Below are positions 24,273 to 33,353 of a DNA stretch of 64,000 bases, piece after piece. This DNA is from Plastoroseomonas arctica. Lineage in GTDB: Bacteria; Pseudomonadota; Alphaproteobacteria; Acetobacterales; Acetobacteraceae. The position numbers and the translations under genes were made by a program. Numbering within the stretch: position 1 is the first letter of the stretch; each line of letters begins with the position of its first letter. The notes beneath the pieces were generated by a model that was given only the letters and a program-made list of their open reading frames with translations, was not told where the DNA came from and did not search any database. The stretch lies in the NCBI RefSeq assembly GCF_018128965.1, contig NZ_JAAEDH010000021.1, positions 29,459 to 93,458 on the forward strand, given 5' to 3'.

Positions 24273-24938
24273 TTACGCTTCGGCGAATTTGAGGAAGGGA
24301 TACTTGTCGACGTCGAGCCAACCGCACAGCCGGCGCATCGGCTTGCCCTCGCGTCCGCGCTCGCCGGTCATGAAGCCGGTGGCGGCGTCGAAATTGCGCG
24401 TCATCAGGCGCACGCACTGAGTATCGGGCCCGTCCTGGCCGGCATCCATCGTCTTCCACACCGGTCCGTTGGAATCGAGGATGACGCCGACATGCTCGAC
24501 CTTCGCACCCTTGTAGAGGTGCTGCTCCTCCTTCTTCTCCGGGCAGATGGCGTTGCAGCCGGTGTCATGCCGGTCGCCGCTGCACAGCATGTAGAAATCG
24601 CCGGGCTTCGGGCGGCGCGGCTCCAGCCCCATGCCGCGGCCGAGATTGCGGAGCACGGTCTCATTGTGCTGCCAGGCGCCGGCCTTGATGGCGGCGTTGC
24701 GCATGCCCGCGAGCCCGCCGATGTTGAGCCCGTCCCTGGCGACCTGCGGCTGCAGGCCGAGTTCGCGCGCGACATAGGCGGGCAGGCCGCCGCAGGTGGT
24801 ATAGCCGCAGCCCTTGAACCAACCCTTGTCGATCTTCTCGAACTTCGGATTGCCGATGCAGACATCCTTCATCGGCGGAAGGATCACGTTGACGATTTGC
24901 CGACGGCGTTCGGTGTCGGCGGAGGTTGTCGCGGACAT
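24273..24938 (-). CDS. Cys-rich protein, possible NlpC/P60-CHAP-like fold
   Basis: 221 aa, not firmly recognised; no signal peptide. TTCGGLPAYVARELG (Cys49 at a helix start), KPGDFYMLC and VEHVGVILDSNGPVWKTMDA (His149 on a strand) are arranged like the Cys ... PGD ... HVGI order of papain-fold NlpC/P60/CHAP amidases. Eight Cys residues are present (about 27, 44, 49, 119, 128, 132, 175, 204), many more than in that family, so a metal or disulfide role is possible. GGGAGA precedes the ATG. No partner gene is evident. Confidence 0.55.
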   Translation of the reverse strand: MSATTSADTERRRQIVNVILPPMKDVCIGNPKFEKIDKGWFKGCGYTTCGGLPAYVARELGLQPQVARDGLNIGGLAGMRNAAIKAGAWQHNETVLRNLGRGMGLEPRRPKPGDFYMLCSGDRHDTGCNAICPEKKEEQHLYKGAKVEHVGVILDSNGPVWKTMDAGQDGPDTQCVRLMTRNFDAATGFMTGERGREGKPMRRLCGWLDVDKYPFLKFAEA

Positions 24939-25067
24939 GGCGCATCTCCCTTCCCAGAACGCGACGAGCTTCCGCCTCGCCGGGGATGGATCGCAAGAAA
25001 TTTCGGCGCTGCGTGCGGTATACTTGCGGCGGTCAGGACGGAGGCTGCGTTTACCGGCGAGCGTTTA

Positions 25068-25082
25068 CGAACTCGTTGTTCG
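25068..25082. promoter_or_regulatory. Palindrome in the 236-bp gap upstream of the Cys-rich gene
   Basis: CGAAC-TCGTT-GTTCG, perfect 5-bp arms, in an AT-richer stretch (GTTTACGAACTCGTTGTTCG, AAAACGATTATTG) of the 24939-25174 intergenic region. Otherwise that gap shows no gene. The word resembles an SOS-type box but its spacer is one base longer than the classical CGAAC-N4-GTTCG, so the assignment is weak. Confidence 0.2.
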
Positions 25083-25174
25083 AAAACGATTATTGCCCAG
25101 TCCGCTGGAATTCCTTCCGCGCTTGCCCTGTCGCGGAACTGGCCCGGCGCGATGCGGCGCAAATGGCAGCGAAA

Positions 25175-26035
25175 TCAGAGGCGCCCGCGCAGCCCGGCTG
25201 TGATGAGCGCGGCACGATCGAGCAAGCCACGCGCGTCGGGCGTCGCAGCACCGCGCGCCAGCCGCGCGAGATCGCGCGATGCAAACACGGCCGGCAGCGT
25301 CGCCGCCAGCAGCGCGCGTGGCATCGCACGGGCTTCGGCGCGCGCCTCGGCGAGGCGCGCGCCACCTTCTTCCGCCATGGCGCGGATGAGCGGGGCGGCG
25401 GTGTCGGGCGCGGCCCACACCGCCTCGCAGTTCAGGCCGACCGCGGCGAGTGGTTCCACCGGCAGAAGGCAGCGCCCGGCGCGCGCGAGGTGCGGCACCG
25501 AGCGCAGCACGCCGGCGAGCCCATAGCCCGCCCCCAGGCGCTCGATCAGCGGCAGCCAGGCGGGATCCGCGACGAGCAGGCGCGCGGCGGCGATGGCGAG
25601 GCCGCCGGCGGTCGCGCGCAGGTAGCCGGCGAAGGCGGCGGCGGAGGGGATGCCGTCCGCCTCGGTCTCGGCCTCGCGCGCGTCCGCCAGCGCGATCAAG
25701 CTGTCGGCATCGAGCGCGCCGGCGGTGATCGCCGCGTGCAGGGGTTCGGCGACTTCGTGGCGGCGCGGGGGCTTGCCGGCACGGGCTTCCTCGATGGCGT
25801 CGCGCCACCACTGCAGTCGGATAAGTGCTGCGAGCGGATTGCTCGCGGCCGCGCGCGCGCGGGCCAGTTCGGCGTTGTAGGCGATAAGGGTGAAGAGCGT
25901 TTCGCGGTGAGGCGCGGGTGCGAAGAGGGCCGCAAGGAAGCGGTCCGGGTCGCGGGCCCGGACGTGTTCGGCCAGTGATGGCAAGGGGTGTTCTCCCGCA
26001 AACGCGTCATGGGACAAGCGTTGACGCTCCGCCAT
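25175..26035 (-). CDS. Squalene/phytoene synthase-family protein (NDUFAF6-like)
   Basis: 286 aa all-helical. LIRLQWWRDAIEEARAGKPP (the family's substrate-site helix) and a second region IALADAREAETEADG in place of a canonical Asp-rich motif. The degenerate Asp motifs fit the NDUFAF6 branch, which in mitochondria aids complex I assembly, rather than a true carotenoid or squalene synthase. This sub-assignment is inference. ATG 26035 has AGGCGGGG upstream. Divergent from sodB with 41 bp between. Confidence 0.8.
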   Translation of the reverse strand: MAERQRLSHDAFAGEHPLPSLAEHVRARDPDRFLAALFAPAPHRETLFTLIAYNAELARARAAASNPLAALIRLQWWRDAIEEARAGKPPRRHEVAEPLHAAITAGALDADSLIALADAREAETEADGIPSAAAFAGYLRATAGGLAIAAARLLVADPAWLPLIERLGAGYGLAGVLRSVPHLARAGRCLLPVEPLAAVGLNCEAVWAAPDTAAPLIRAMAEEGGARLAEARAEARAMPRALLAATLPAVFASRDLARLARGAATPDARGLLDRAALITAGLRGRL

Positions 26036-26049
26036 ACCCCGCCTAGGTC
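26021..26049 (+). promoter_or_regulatory. Candidate vegetative promoter of sodB
   Basis: TTGACG (26021-26026), 17-nt spacer, TAGGTC (26044-26049), 27 nt before the sodB ATG. It overlaps the start codon of the divergent gene. Confidence 0.45.
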
Positions 26050-26076
26050 AGACCTATCCAGAACGGGAGAGACCCC

Positions 26077-26715
26077 ATGCCCTTCACCCTGCCCTCGCTT
26101 CCCTACGACACCGCGGCCCTCGCTGGCCAGGGGATGTGCCAGGAGACGCTCGAGCTGCATCATGGCAAGCACCACAATGCCTATGTGACCGCGCTGAACG
26201 GCCTGATCGAGTCCAAGGGCCTGGCCGGCAAAACGTTGGAGGCGATCGTCGCCGAGGCCGGCAAGGCCGGCGCCGAGGGCCTGCCGGTGCTGAACCAGGC
26301 CGGCCAGCATTGGAACCACGCGCTGTTCTGGCAGGTGATGAGCCCGAATGGCGGTGGCGACGCGCTGCCGGCCAAGCTCGCCGCCAAGATCGACAGCGAC
26401 CTAGGTGGCCTCGCGTCCTTCAAGGAGGCGTTCAAGCAGGCCGGCGTGACGCAGTTCGGCTCCGGCTGGGCGTGGCTGATCATCGCTCCGGACGGCAAGC
26501 TGAAGGTGACGAAGACACCCAACGGCTCGAACCCGATCGCCACAGGCGAGGGCCAGCCGATCCTGGGCGCCGACGTGTGGGAGCACGCCTACTACTTGGA
26601 TTTCCGCAACGTCCGCCCCGGCTACCTCGACAACTTCCTGGCCAAGCTGGTCGACTGGAGCGTTGTGGAAAGCCTGATGGACAAGGGCGGCCTGGTCACC
26701 GACCAGACGGCGTAA
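26077..26715 (+). CDS. sodB: Superoxide dismutase [Fe]
   Basis: 212 aa Fe/Mn-SOD. Converts superoxide to peroxide and oxygen. Metal ligands: His in ELHHGKHHNAYV, His in QHWNHALFW, Asp/His in DVWEHAYYLDFRNVR. Gln in NQAGQHWNH, at the position typical for Fe enzymes, favours iron. No signal peptide, so cytosolic. GGGAGAG precedes the ATG. A strong hairpin with T-run follows. Confidence 0.96.
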   Translation: MPFTLPSLPYDTAALAGQGMCQETLELHHGKHHNAYVTALNGLIESKGLAGKTLEAIVAEAGKAGAEGLPVLNQAGQHWNHALFWQVMSPNGGGDALPAKLAAKIDSDLGGLASFKEAFKQAGVTQFGSGWAWLIIAPDGKLKVTKTPNGSNPIATGEGQPILGADVWEHAYYLDFRNVRPGYLDNFLAKLVDWSVVESLMDKGGLVTDQTA

Positions 26716-26772
26716 GTTTTGCTGATGGCGGCTGTCGGGGTTCCCCAATAGCCAAAAACAAAAGAATGGGGT

Positions 26773-26803
26773 CCGGGGAAATTCCTTTCCCCGGCCTTTT
26801 TTT
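26773..26803 (+). terminator. Intrinsic terminator after sodB (repeat family copy 1)
   Basis: Stem-loop CCGGGGAAATTCCTTTCCCCGG at 26773-26794 followed by CCTTTTTTTA. It also overlaps the stop of the converging LysR gene. The upstream flank AATAGCCAAAAACAAAAGAA recurs at 51245 almost unchanged, making this one of four copies of a dispersed repeat. Confidence 0.85.
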
Positions 26804-27671
26804 ATGCGCCCGCAGCTTCGCGTATCCAGTTCAGGAACGCCGCTAACCCAGGCTCCTTCGCACGCACCGGCTGATACACCAGGTACCAACTCTTCCCCTT
26901 GGACACCGTCCGCCTGAAGGGCGCCACGAGCCGCCCCGCAGCCAAGTCGTCGTCGATGTAGGGCCGCACCCCCATCGCGACCCCGAGCCCATCCAACGCC
27001 GCCTGCAGAGCCTGCCCGTAATATTCGAACACCGGACCGCCGGGCCGGATGGCGGCGTCGCCGAGCCAGAGCGGCCAGTCCTCCGGCGCATGCGCGACGC
27101 GGATCAGGGTGTGGGGCGCCAGGTCCTGGACGTGCTGGATGCGGGCGGCGAGCGCCGGCGCGCAGACCGGCAGCAGGTCGGCCGACACCAGGGGCACCGC
27201 GACGAGGCCTGGCCAGTCGCCGGTGCCCAGGCGAATGCCGCAGGTCCAGCCATCCTGGAACGGCGTGGCCGCACCGCCGGTGGTGATGCGCACCTCAATC
27301 GCCGGCGCCTGGGCCTGAAGAGCGGCGAGGCGGGGAATGAGCCAGCGGATGGCGAAGCTGGGCCCGACGCCGATGGTGACGATCTGGGTCTGGCCATCGC
27401 CCAGGATCTCGGCGGTGAGGCGTGCGGTGTCGTCGAGGATGCGGGTGAGTCCGGCGGCATAGGCGGCGCCGGGCGGGGTCAGGGTCAGCCGGTTCGCCTG
27501 GCGGAGAAACAGCGGCAGCCCCAGGCGCAGCTCCAGCAGGCGCACCAGGCGGCTGATGGCGGCTGGCGTCACGGCCAGCTCCTCCGCCGCCCTTGCGAAG
27601 CTGCCGCTGCGGGCGGCGGCCTCGAAGGCGCGGATACCGTTGAGCGAGGGGAGGCGGCGGGGTGTCAGCAT
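26802..27671 (-). CDS. LysR-family transcriptional regulator (GcvA-like)
   Basis: 289 aa. N-terminal winged HTH LNGIRAFEAAARSGSFARAA then EELAVTPAAISRLVRLLE; effector domain starts TIGVGPSFAIRWLIPRLAAL and has TPFQDGWTCGIRLGTGDWPG, typical of GcvA/AmpR-type LysR proteins. Divergent from the TauE/SafE gene, which it may control (inference). Its stop lies in the sodB terminator. Confidence 0.93.
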   Translation of the reverse strand: MLTPRRLPSLNGIRAFEAAARSGSFARAAEELAVTPAAISRLVRLLELRLGLPLFLRQANRLTLTPPGAAYAAGLTRILDDTARLTAEILGDGQTQIVTIGVGPSFAIRWLIPRLAALQAQAPAIEVRITTGGAATPFQDGWTCGIRLGTGDWPGLVAVPLVSADLLPVCAPALAARIQHVQDLAPHTLIRVAHAPEDWPLWLGDAAIRPGGPVFEYYGQALQAALDGLGVAMGVRPYIDDDLAAGRLVAPFRRTVSKGKSWYLVYQPVRAKEPGLAAFLNWIREAAGA

Positions 27672-27756
27672 CAGGAAAACTCATGCTCTGGCTCAGCTAA
27701 CGCCGTTTGCGGCGCTGGCACAACGGGTGCAGGGACGAGGGCGGAGAACCCATGCC

Positions 27757-28512
27757 ATGTCCCCGCTGCTGATCGCCGCCATCTCCTTGACCATGCTGTT
27801 CACCGCCTTCCTCTCGGGCGTGTTCGGCATGGCGGGCGGCCTGATCCTGGTGGGCGTGCTGCTCGCGGTGATGCCGCTGCCCGAGGCAATGCAGCTGCAC
27901 GCCGTGACGCAGCTGGCCTCCAATGGCTGGCGAAGCCTGCTGTGGTGGAAGCACATCCGCTGGCGCCCGATCGGGTTTTTCGCCGCCGGAGCGGCCGTGG
28001 CGGTCGGCGCGTGGTCCATGATCAGCTTCGTGCCGCCGACCTCCGTGGCGCTACTGCTGCTGGGCCTCAGCCCCTTCGTGGTGCGGGTGCTGCCGGCGTC
28101 GTTCCGCCCCGACCCCGGAAGGGCGTCGCATTGCGCGGGCTATGGGGGGGTGTGCATGTCGCTGATGATCCTGACCGGGGTGTCGGGCCCTCTGCTGGAC
28201 AGTTTCTTCCTCGGCGGGGGCATGGAGCGGCGCGCCATCATCGCGACCAAGGCGGCGTGCCAGGTGTTCGGGCATGCGTTCAAGTGGATCTATTTCAGCT
28301 CGGTGGCGGCGGTCGGGATCGATCCGGTGCTGGGCGTGCTGGCGGTGGCGTGCTCGATGGCGGGCACCACGCTGGCGCGGCGGGTGCTGGAGGCGATGAG
28401 CGACCAGCAATACCGGCGCTGGGCGGGGCGGCTGATCACGGTGATCGCGCTGACCTATATCGCGCGCGGCGGGTGGCTGCTGGTGGTGGGGGAGACGGTC
28501 GCCGCGCCCTGA
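27757..28512 (+). CDS. TauE/SafE-family membrane permease
   Basis: 251 aa, seven to eight hydrophobic segments. [16 protein letters not shown] near the N-terminus is the family glycine motif, mirrored by [17 protein letters not shown] in the second half. The family exports or imports organosulfur anions and related small acids; the substrate is unknown here. ATG 27757 is in frame, with GGAG about 9 nt upstream; the family alignment begins at this Met. Divergent from the LysR gene and 49 nt upstream of guaA. Confidence 0.9.
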   Translation: MSPLLIAAISLTMLFTAFLSGVFGMAGGLILVGVLLAVMPLPEAMQLHAVTQLASNGWRSLLWWKHIRWRPIGFFAAGAAVAVGAWSMISFVPPTSVALLLLGLSPFVVRVLPASFRPDPGRASHCAGYGGVCMSLMILTGVSGPLLDSFFLGGGMERRAIIATKAACQVFGHAFKWIYFSSVAAVGIDPVLGVLAVACSMAGTTLARRVLEAMSDQQYRRWAGRLITVIALTYIARGGWLLVVGETVAAP

Positions 28513-28561
28513 GAACACGCGGCGCTTGCCGGGCAGGCTGGGTTATGGTGCAAGGTCGGCC

Positions 28562-30127
28562 ATGGAACCCATCGCCGCCCAGCACGACCGGATTCTCATC
28601 CTCGATTTCGGCAGCCAGGTGACGCAGCTGATCGCGCGACGCCTGCGTGAATCGGGCGTCTATTGCGAGGTCTGGCCCTACACAGCGAACATCGAGCGCA
28701 TCGCCGGCTTCGGCGCGAAGGGCATCATCTTCTCGGGCGGTCCGGCCAGCGTGACGGACATGGCAAGCCCGCGCCCGGCCGACGGCGTGTTCGCGCTGAA
28801 CCTGCCCGTGCTGGGCATCTGCTACGGGCAGCAGGTGATGGCGGCGATGCTGGGCGGGCTGGTCGAAGGTGGCCATGGGCGCGAGTTCGGGCGCGCGGAG
28901 GTGACGGTCACCGGCGCCTGCGCGATCACCCAGGGCGTCTGGGCGCCGGGCGCGGTCGAGACCGTGTGGATGAGCCATGGCGACCGCATCACCGTGCTGC
29001 CGCCGGGCTTCGAGGTCGTGGCGTCGAGCGAGGGCGCGCCCTTCGCGCTGATCGCGGATGTCGAGCGGCGGTATTTCGGGACCATGTTCCACCCCGAGGT
29101 GGTGCACACCCCGCATGGCGCGGCCCTGCTGCGCAATTTCACGCATGGCGTGTGCGGGTGCACCGGCGACTGGACGATGGCCGGCTTCCGTGCGGAGGCG
29201 GTGGCGAAGCTGCGCGCCCAGGTGGGCGGCGGGCGCGTCGTGTGCGGCTTGTCGGGAGGTGTCGATTCTTCGGTGGCCGCGGTGCTGCTGCACGAGGCGA
29301 TCGGCGACCAGCTCACCTGCATCTACGTCGATCATGGCCTGATGCGCGCGGGCGAGAGCGCGCAGGTCGTGGCGACCTTCCGGGACCGCTTCAACATCAC
29401 GCTCGTGCATCGCGACGCGAGCGAGATGTTCCTCGGTGCGCTGGCGGGCGTGACGGACCCGGAGGTGAAGCGCAAGACGATCGGGCGGCTGTTCATCGAG
29501 GTGTTCGAGGAGGAACAGCACAAGATCGGCGGGGCGGATTTCCTCGCCCAGGGCACGCTGTACCCGGACGTGATCGAAAGCGTTTCGGCGACGGGCGGAC
29601 CTTCGGTGACGATCAAGTCCCACCACAATGTCGGCGGGCTGCCGGCGGGCATGCGGATGGCGCTGGTCGAGCCGCTTCGCGACCTGTTCAAGGACGAGGT
29701 CCGCGCGCTCGGCCGCGAACTGGGCATGCCCGAGGAGATCGTGGGCCGCCACCCCTTCCCCGGCCCCGGGCTCGCGATCCGTATTCCCGGCGAGGTCACA
29801 CGGGAGAAGGCGGATCTGCTACGGCTGGTCGACACGATCTACCTGGACGAGATCCGCAAGGCCGGGCTGTACGATGCCATCTGGCAGGCCTTCGCGGTGC
29901 TGCTGCCGGTGCGCACCGTGGGCGTGATGGGCGATGGGCGCACCTACGACATGGCCTGCGCGCTGCGTGCGGTGACGAGCACGGATGGGATGACGGCGGA
30001 TGTCTACCCTTTCGAGATGAGCTTCCTTGGTCGGGTCTCGGCGCGGATCGTGAACGAGGTGCGTGGGATCAACCGCGTGACCTACGACATCACGAGCAAG
30101 CCGCCGGGGACGATCGAGTGGGAGTAG
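28562..30127 (+). CDS. guaA: GMP synthase (glutamine-hydrolysing)
   Basis: 521 aa. Converts XMP to GMP. The class-I glutaminase domain (about 10-200) has LGICYGQQ (Cys87) and MFHPEVVHT; the ATP pyrophosphatase domain has SGGVDSS near 230; the C-terminal dimerisation domain contains [19 protein letters not shown] and ends KPPGTIEWE. All family motifs intact. guaB is 17 kb away on the other strand rather than adjacent. Confidence 0.97.
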   Translation: MEPIAAQHDRILILDFGSQVTQLIARRLRESGVYCEVWPYTANIERIAGFGAKGIIFSGGPASVTDMASPRPADGVFALNLPVLGICYGQQVMAAMLGGLVEGGHGREFGRAEVTVTGACAITQGVWAPGAVETVWMSHGDRITVLPPGFEVVASSEGAPFALIADVERRYFGTMFHPEVVHTPHGAALLRNFTHGVCGCTGDWTMAGFRAEAVAKLRAQVGGGRVVCGLSGGVDSSVAAVLLHEAIGDQLTCIYVDHGLMRAGESAQVVATFRDRFNITLVHRDASEMFLGALAGVTDPEVKRKTIGRLFIEVFEEEQHKIGGADFLAQGTLYPDVIESVSATGGPSVTIKSHHNVGGLPAGMRMALVEPLRDLFKDEVRALGRELGMPEEIVGRHPFPGPGLAIRIPGEVTREKADLLRLVDTIYLDEIRKAGLYDAIWQAFAVLLPVRTVGVMGDGRTYDMACALRAVTSTDGMTADVYPFEMSFLGRVSARIVNEVRGINRVTYDITSKPPGTIEWE

Positions 30128-30134
30128 AGGGGCG

Positions 30135-31031
30135 TCAGTCGCGCGACATGGACAGCCCCGCCAGCAGCGGCGCGTAGGCGGCGAGCCTGCGGGATATGAA
30201 CTCCGTGAAGAGTCGCACGCGCTTCGTCTTGCGCGCCTCTCCCTGGGTGAGAAGCCAGAGTGTTCCGCCCATTCGCGGTTCGACGCCCGGCGCCCTCACC
30301 AGCAGGGTGTCGGCGTCGCCGACGAAACACGGCAGTGTCGTCATCCCGATCCCCTGCCGTGCCGCAGCGACCTGTGCGTCGGGGTCGGGAGTACGAAACG
30401 GAACGCCTGTGGCGCAGACCTCAACCTCTCCGGCCCAGTCCGGGACGCCACGGGCGTCGATGACGATCCACCGCATGGGATCGGGCGCGCCCGAACGCCA
30501 GGCGGCCAGTCGATCCCGGGACAAGTAGACGGCGCCGAACAGCGCCGGTCCCACCAGCCCGTGAAGATTAAGCGGCAGGCTCTTGCGGTCGGGGACGATG
30601 CGGATCGCGACATCGGCCTCCCTGTTGGTCAGGTTCGCCAGCGCACCGGAGGACAGGATTTCCATCTCGATGTCCGGATGCAGGCGCGCGAAATCGGCGA
30701 AGTCCGGCATGAGGAGGTGGGTCGCGAGGAACGGCGGGAGCGTCACCCGCAGAAGCCCGCGCGCGCTCTGATCGCGCCCAAGGATACGCGTTTCCAGCAG
30801 GTGCGACGACGCTTCCATCTGGTCCGCGAATTCGAGGACATCCTCGCCCGCCCCCGTCAGGCGGTAGCCCGAAGGCAGTTTTGCAAACACCTGCACGCCG
30901 AGGCGTTTCTCGAGCTGGGCAATGCGTCGCAGCACGGTCGCGTGGTTCACGCCGAGCTGCTTGGCGGCGGCCCGAACGGAGCCGCCGCGCGCGGCGGCCA
31001 GAAAGTAGCGGACGTCATCCCAGTCGATCAT
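30135..31031 (-). CDS. LysR-family transcriptional regulator
   Basis: 298 aa. HTH: MIDWDDVRYFLAAARGGSVR then AAAKQLGVNHATVLRRIAQL; the 'W/D-dvryFlaaar' form and the effector part (RGLLRVTLPPFLATHLLMP, READVAIRIV) mark the subgroup often paired with oxidoreductases. ATG 31031 has GGGAATG upstream; an extension to 31166 is not family-like. Divergent from an SDR gene it probably regulates. Converges on guaA with 7 bp between. Confidence 0.92.
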   Translation of the reverse strand: MIDWDDVRYFLAAARGGSVRAAAKQLGVNHATVLRRIAQLEKRLGVQVFAKLPSGYRLTGAGEDVLEFADQMEASSHLLETRILGRDQSARGLLRVTLPPFLATHLLMPDFADFARLHPDIEMEILSSGALANLTNREADVAIRIVPDRKSLPLNLHGLVGPALFGAVYLSRDRLAAWRSGAPDPMRWIVIDARGVPDWAGEVEVCATGVPFRTPDPDAQVAAARQGIGMTTLPCFVGDADTLLVRAPGVEPRMGGTLWLLTQGEARKTKRVRLFTEFISRRLAAYAPLLAGLSMSRD

Positions 31032-31150
31032 GGTGCATTCCCGCGCCGAGACTGCGTGCCCCGACAGCTGCAATATTAGCATCTGAAGCTTTCGATCCTG
31101 CGACTGTCCTGGGCTTGAGTGATCATGTGGTTTGTTTTCGCACCACCAAT

Positions 31151-31166
31151 GTGCGCGATTGCGCAC
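31151..31166. promoter_or_regulatory. Candidate LysR operator
   Basis: GTGCGC-GATT-GCGCAC, perfect 6-bp arms, in the 221-bp divergent gap between the LysR and SDR genes. It is a TN12A-type dyad, close to the LysR box style. The gap also contains the AT-rich stretch CTGCAATATTAGCATCTGAA. Confidence 0.35.
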
Positions 31167-31252
31167 TCATCGCCCGACCCCGACCAACCCAGGTAGGGCT
31201 CTGGAAGCGCGCCATCACAGCCGCGGACCCACACAGAACGAAGGGTACGATC

Positions 31253-32005
31253 ATGAAAAAGCTAGAAGGCAGGGTCGCCGTCATCACGGGCGGCAGCAGC
31301 GGGATCGGGTTGGCCACGGCCAGGCGTTTTGTGGAAGAAGGCGCGCGCGTCGTGATCACCGGACGACGCGAGAAGGCGCTGCAGGAAACCGCAGCCTCGA
31401 TCCAGGGCGATGTCACCGCGGTCCGCGGTGACGTGTCGCGCCTGGAGGATCTGGACCGGCTCTATGCAATCGTGAAGGAGAAACATGGTCACATGGACAT
31501 TCTCTTCGCCAACGCCGGCGCGGGGACGATTGCACCACTCGCCGCAGCGACGGAGGCCCATTTCGACCAGACCTTCGATGTGAATGTGAAGGGGCTGTTT
31601 TTCACGGTCCAGAAGGCCCTTCCTCTCTTCAAGGACGGCGGTTCGATCATCCTGACCTCTTCGGTCGCCAATGTGCTGGGCGTGCCGGGATTCAGCGCCT
31701 ACGCTGCCAGCAAGGCCGCGGTGCGCAACTTCGCGCGGGCCTGGACCTTGGAGCTGAAGGACCGAAACATCCGGGTGAATGCCATGAGCCCAGGCCCGAT
31801 CGACACCCCCGCCCTGGCGACAACGACGGGCCTGACCCCCGAGCAAGCGGAGCAAGCGGCCGCCCAGTTCGCCTCGCAGGTCCCGATGGGCCGCAGAGGG
31901 AAGGCAGAGGAAATCGCGGCAGCCGTCACGTTCCTCGCCCCCGATGAAAGCTCCTACATCACCGGCGTGGATCTCGCCGTCGATGGAGGCATGGCGCAGG
32001 TCTGA
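31253..32005 (+). CDS. SDR-family NAD(P) oxidoreductase
   Basis: 250 aa classical short-chain dehydrogenase. TGGSSGIG cofactor motif, NAGAG, Ser of LTSSVANV, catalytic YAASK (SAYAASKAAV) and the C-terminal YITGVDLAVDGGMAQV, all intact. Substrate unknown. ATG 31253 has GAAGGG upstream. Divergent from the LysR gene, suggesting inducible expression by an aldehyde, quinone or similar compound (inference). Confidence 0.93.
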   Translation: MKKLEGRVAVITGGSSGIGLATARRFVEEGARVVITGRREKALQETAASIQGDVTAVRGDVSRLEDLDRLYAIVKEKHGHMDILFANAGAGTIAPLAAATEAHFDQTFDVNVKGLFFTVQKALPLFKDGGSIILTSSVANVLGVPGFSAYAASKAAVRNFARAWTLELKDRNIRVNAMSPGPIDTPALATTTGLTPEQAEQAAAQFASQVPMGRRGKAEEIAAAVTFLAPDESSYITGVDLAVDGGMAQV

Positions 32006-32070
32006 CCCCGCCATCGACGCATCCGTCGCAACACGGAGATCGTCGGGGCCGCCTGATCTTCTAAGACCTG

Positions 32071-32086
32071 GTCAGCTTCGGCTGAC
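32071..32086 (+). terminator. Weak hairpin after SDR gene
   Basis: GTCAGC-TTCG-GCTGAC, a 6-bp stem with a UUCG tetraloop in the 182-bp gap after the SDR gene. No T-run follows, so it may be a processing or partial termination site only. Nothing else is evident in 32006-32187. Confidence 0.3.
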
Positions 32087-32187
32087 ACCACCCGCCAATA
32101 CGGCACGGCGCCGACGGTGCATGGGCCGCCGGTCGCCGCCTCGAACGCCAATCGTTTGTCGCATGCCCAACCGTGAAGGAGATACCG

Positions 32188-32820
32188 ATGTACGACCAAT
32201 CCAAGCTATCCGAGTTGCTGCAATTCGCCCGCATCCAGGCAGGCTCCACCATCATCGACGTCTACCCAGGCGATGGCGACTGGACGCGCCTCTTCTCCGA
32301 CATCGTGGGACCTGAGGGACGGGTCTTCAGCTTCGTGCCGGCCGAGGTTGCTCACTTCAAGAACGATCCGGTCGGCCGCATGCAGATGCTGGCGAAAGAG
32401 CCGGGCCGAGAGAATGTCGAAGCCGTCTCGGCGGACATTGGGGCGATGGCGACGGTCACGTCGCCCGCGGATGTCGTGTGGTTGCATCTGTTCTACCACG
32501 ATCTGCACACCCCTCTCGCGCAGGCCAGCGGTGCGACAGCAGCCGACTTCAATCGAGGCGTCTACGACCGGCTGAAGCCAGGCGGGGCCTATGTCATCGT
32601 CGATCACGCCGCCGCTGCAGGGACGGGCATGAGCGACACCCAGTCGCTGCATCGGATCGATCCTGCGTCCGTCCGTGACGAGGTGGAGGCGGCCGGTTTC
32701 GTGCTGGATGCGCAAAGCGCCATCCTTGCGAACCAGAACGACATGCACACGATCAAGGTGTTCGACCCGGCGATCAAAGGCGAGACCGATCGCTTCGTCT
32801 ATCGGTTCGTGAAGCCCTGA
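32188..32820 (+). CDS. Class I SAM-dependent methyltransferase-like protein
   Basis: 210 aa. Motif I is altered (STIIDVYPGDGDWTRLFSDI); further VGPEGRVFSFVP, ADVVWLHLFYHDLH and LKPGGAYVIVDHAAAAG fit the Rossmann methyltransferase fold, as in proteins annotated 'class I SAM methyltransferase, DUF-like'. The substrate is unknown. ATG 32188 has AAGGAGA 8 nt upstream. Follows the SDR gene in an accessory stretch. Confidence 0.82.
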   Translation: MYDQSKLSELLQFARIQAGSTIIDVYPGDGDWTRLFSDIVGPEGRVFSFVPAEVAHFKNDPVGRMQMLAKEPGRENVEAVSADIGAMATVTSPADVVWLHLFYHDLHTPLAQASGATAADFNRGVYDRLKPGGAYVIVDHAAAAGTGMSDTQSLHRIDPASVRDEVEAAGFVLDAQSAILANQNDMHTIKVFDPAIKGETDRFVYRFVKP

Positions 32821-32944
32821 TCAGGATGGGTCAGGGCGCATGTGTCTCCCGCGCCCGACCGTCACGTCAAGTTGTCGGCCACGTGGCCGATCCGCAGCGG
32901 CAAGCGCGATATCCTTCAGCAAGCTAGGCGCACCAGGAGGGCCC

Positions 32945-33346
32945 ATGCTGACAGGAACTTGCCACTGCGGAGCGGCCGGGTGGAGCCTGACCGGCGAGCC
33001 TGGCTCAATCACGGCCTGCAGCTGCACGCTGTGCCGCCGCTACGGCGCCCTCTGGGCCTATGACTACGATAATGAGCGCATATGCGTGTCCGGTGCGACC
33101 AGTGCCTACAAACGGCTCGGGAAGGCCGACCCCGCGCTGGAGATCCTGTTCTGCCCGACCTGCGGCTGCGTATTGGCCTGGCGCGGCAGACGCGTGGACA
33201 AGGATGGCCGCCGCCGGATGGCGGTCAACGTCAGGCTCGCCGCGCCCGAAGCCGTCGCCCATCTGGCCATCGATCATTTCGACGGGCTGAACACCTTCGA
33301 GGATCTTGCGTCGGACGGTCGCTGCGTGCGTGACCTGTGGTTCTGA
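32945..33346 (+). CDS. GFA-family (Mss4-like fold) zinc protein
   Basis: 133 aa. MLTGTCHCGAAGWSLTGEPG then CSCTLCRRYGALWAY and FCPTCGCVLAWRG give the three Cys pairs of the glutathione-dependent formaldehyde-activating (GFA/CENP-V) fold. Real activity is usually unproven for this family. ATG 32945 has AGGAGG upstream. Converges on a second GFA-like gene 8 bp away. Confidence 0.9.
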   Translation: MLTGTCHCGAAGWSLTGEPGSITACSCTLCRRYGALWAYDYDNERICVSGATSAYKRLGKADPALEILFCPTCGCVLAWRGRRVDKDGRRRMAVNVRLAAPEAVAHLAIDHFDGLNTFEDLASDGRCVRDLWF

Positions 33347-33353
33347 TAGGTGC

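Noticed and set aside
25175..26035. Carotenoid or hopanoid biosynthesis gene
   Set aside because: It belongs to the squalene/phytoene synthase fold but the Asp-rich motifs are degenerate and no crtI, hpn or shc gene is adjacent.
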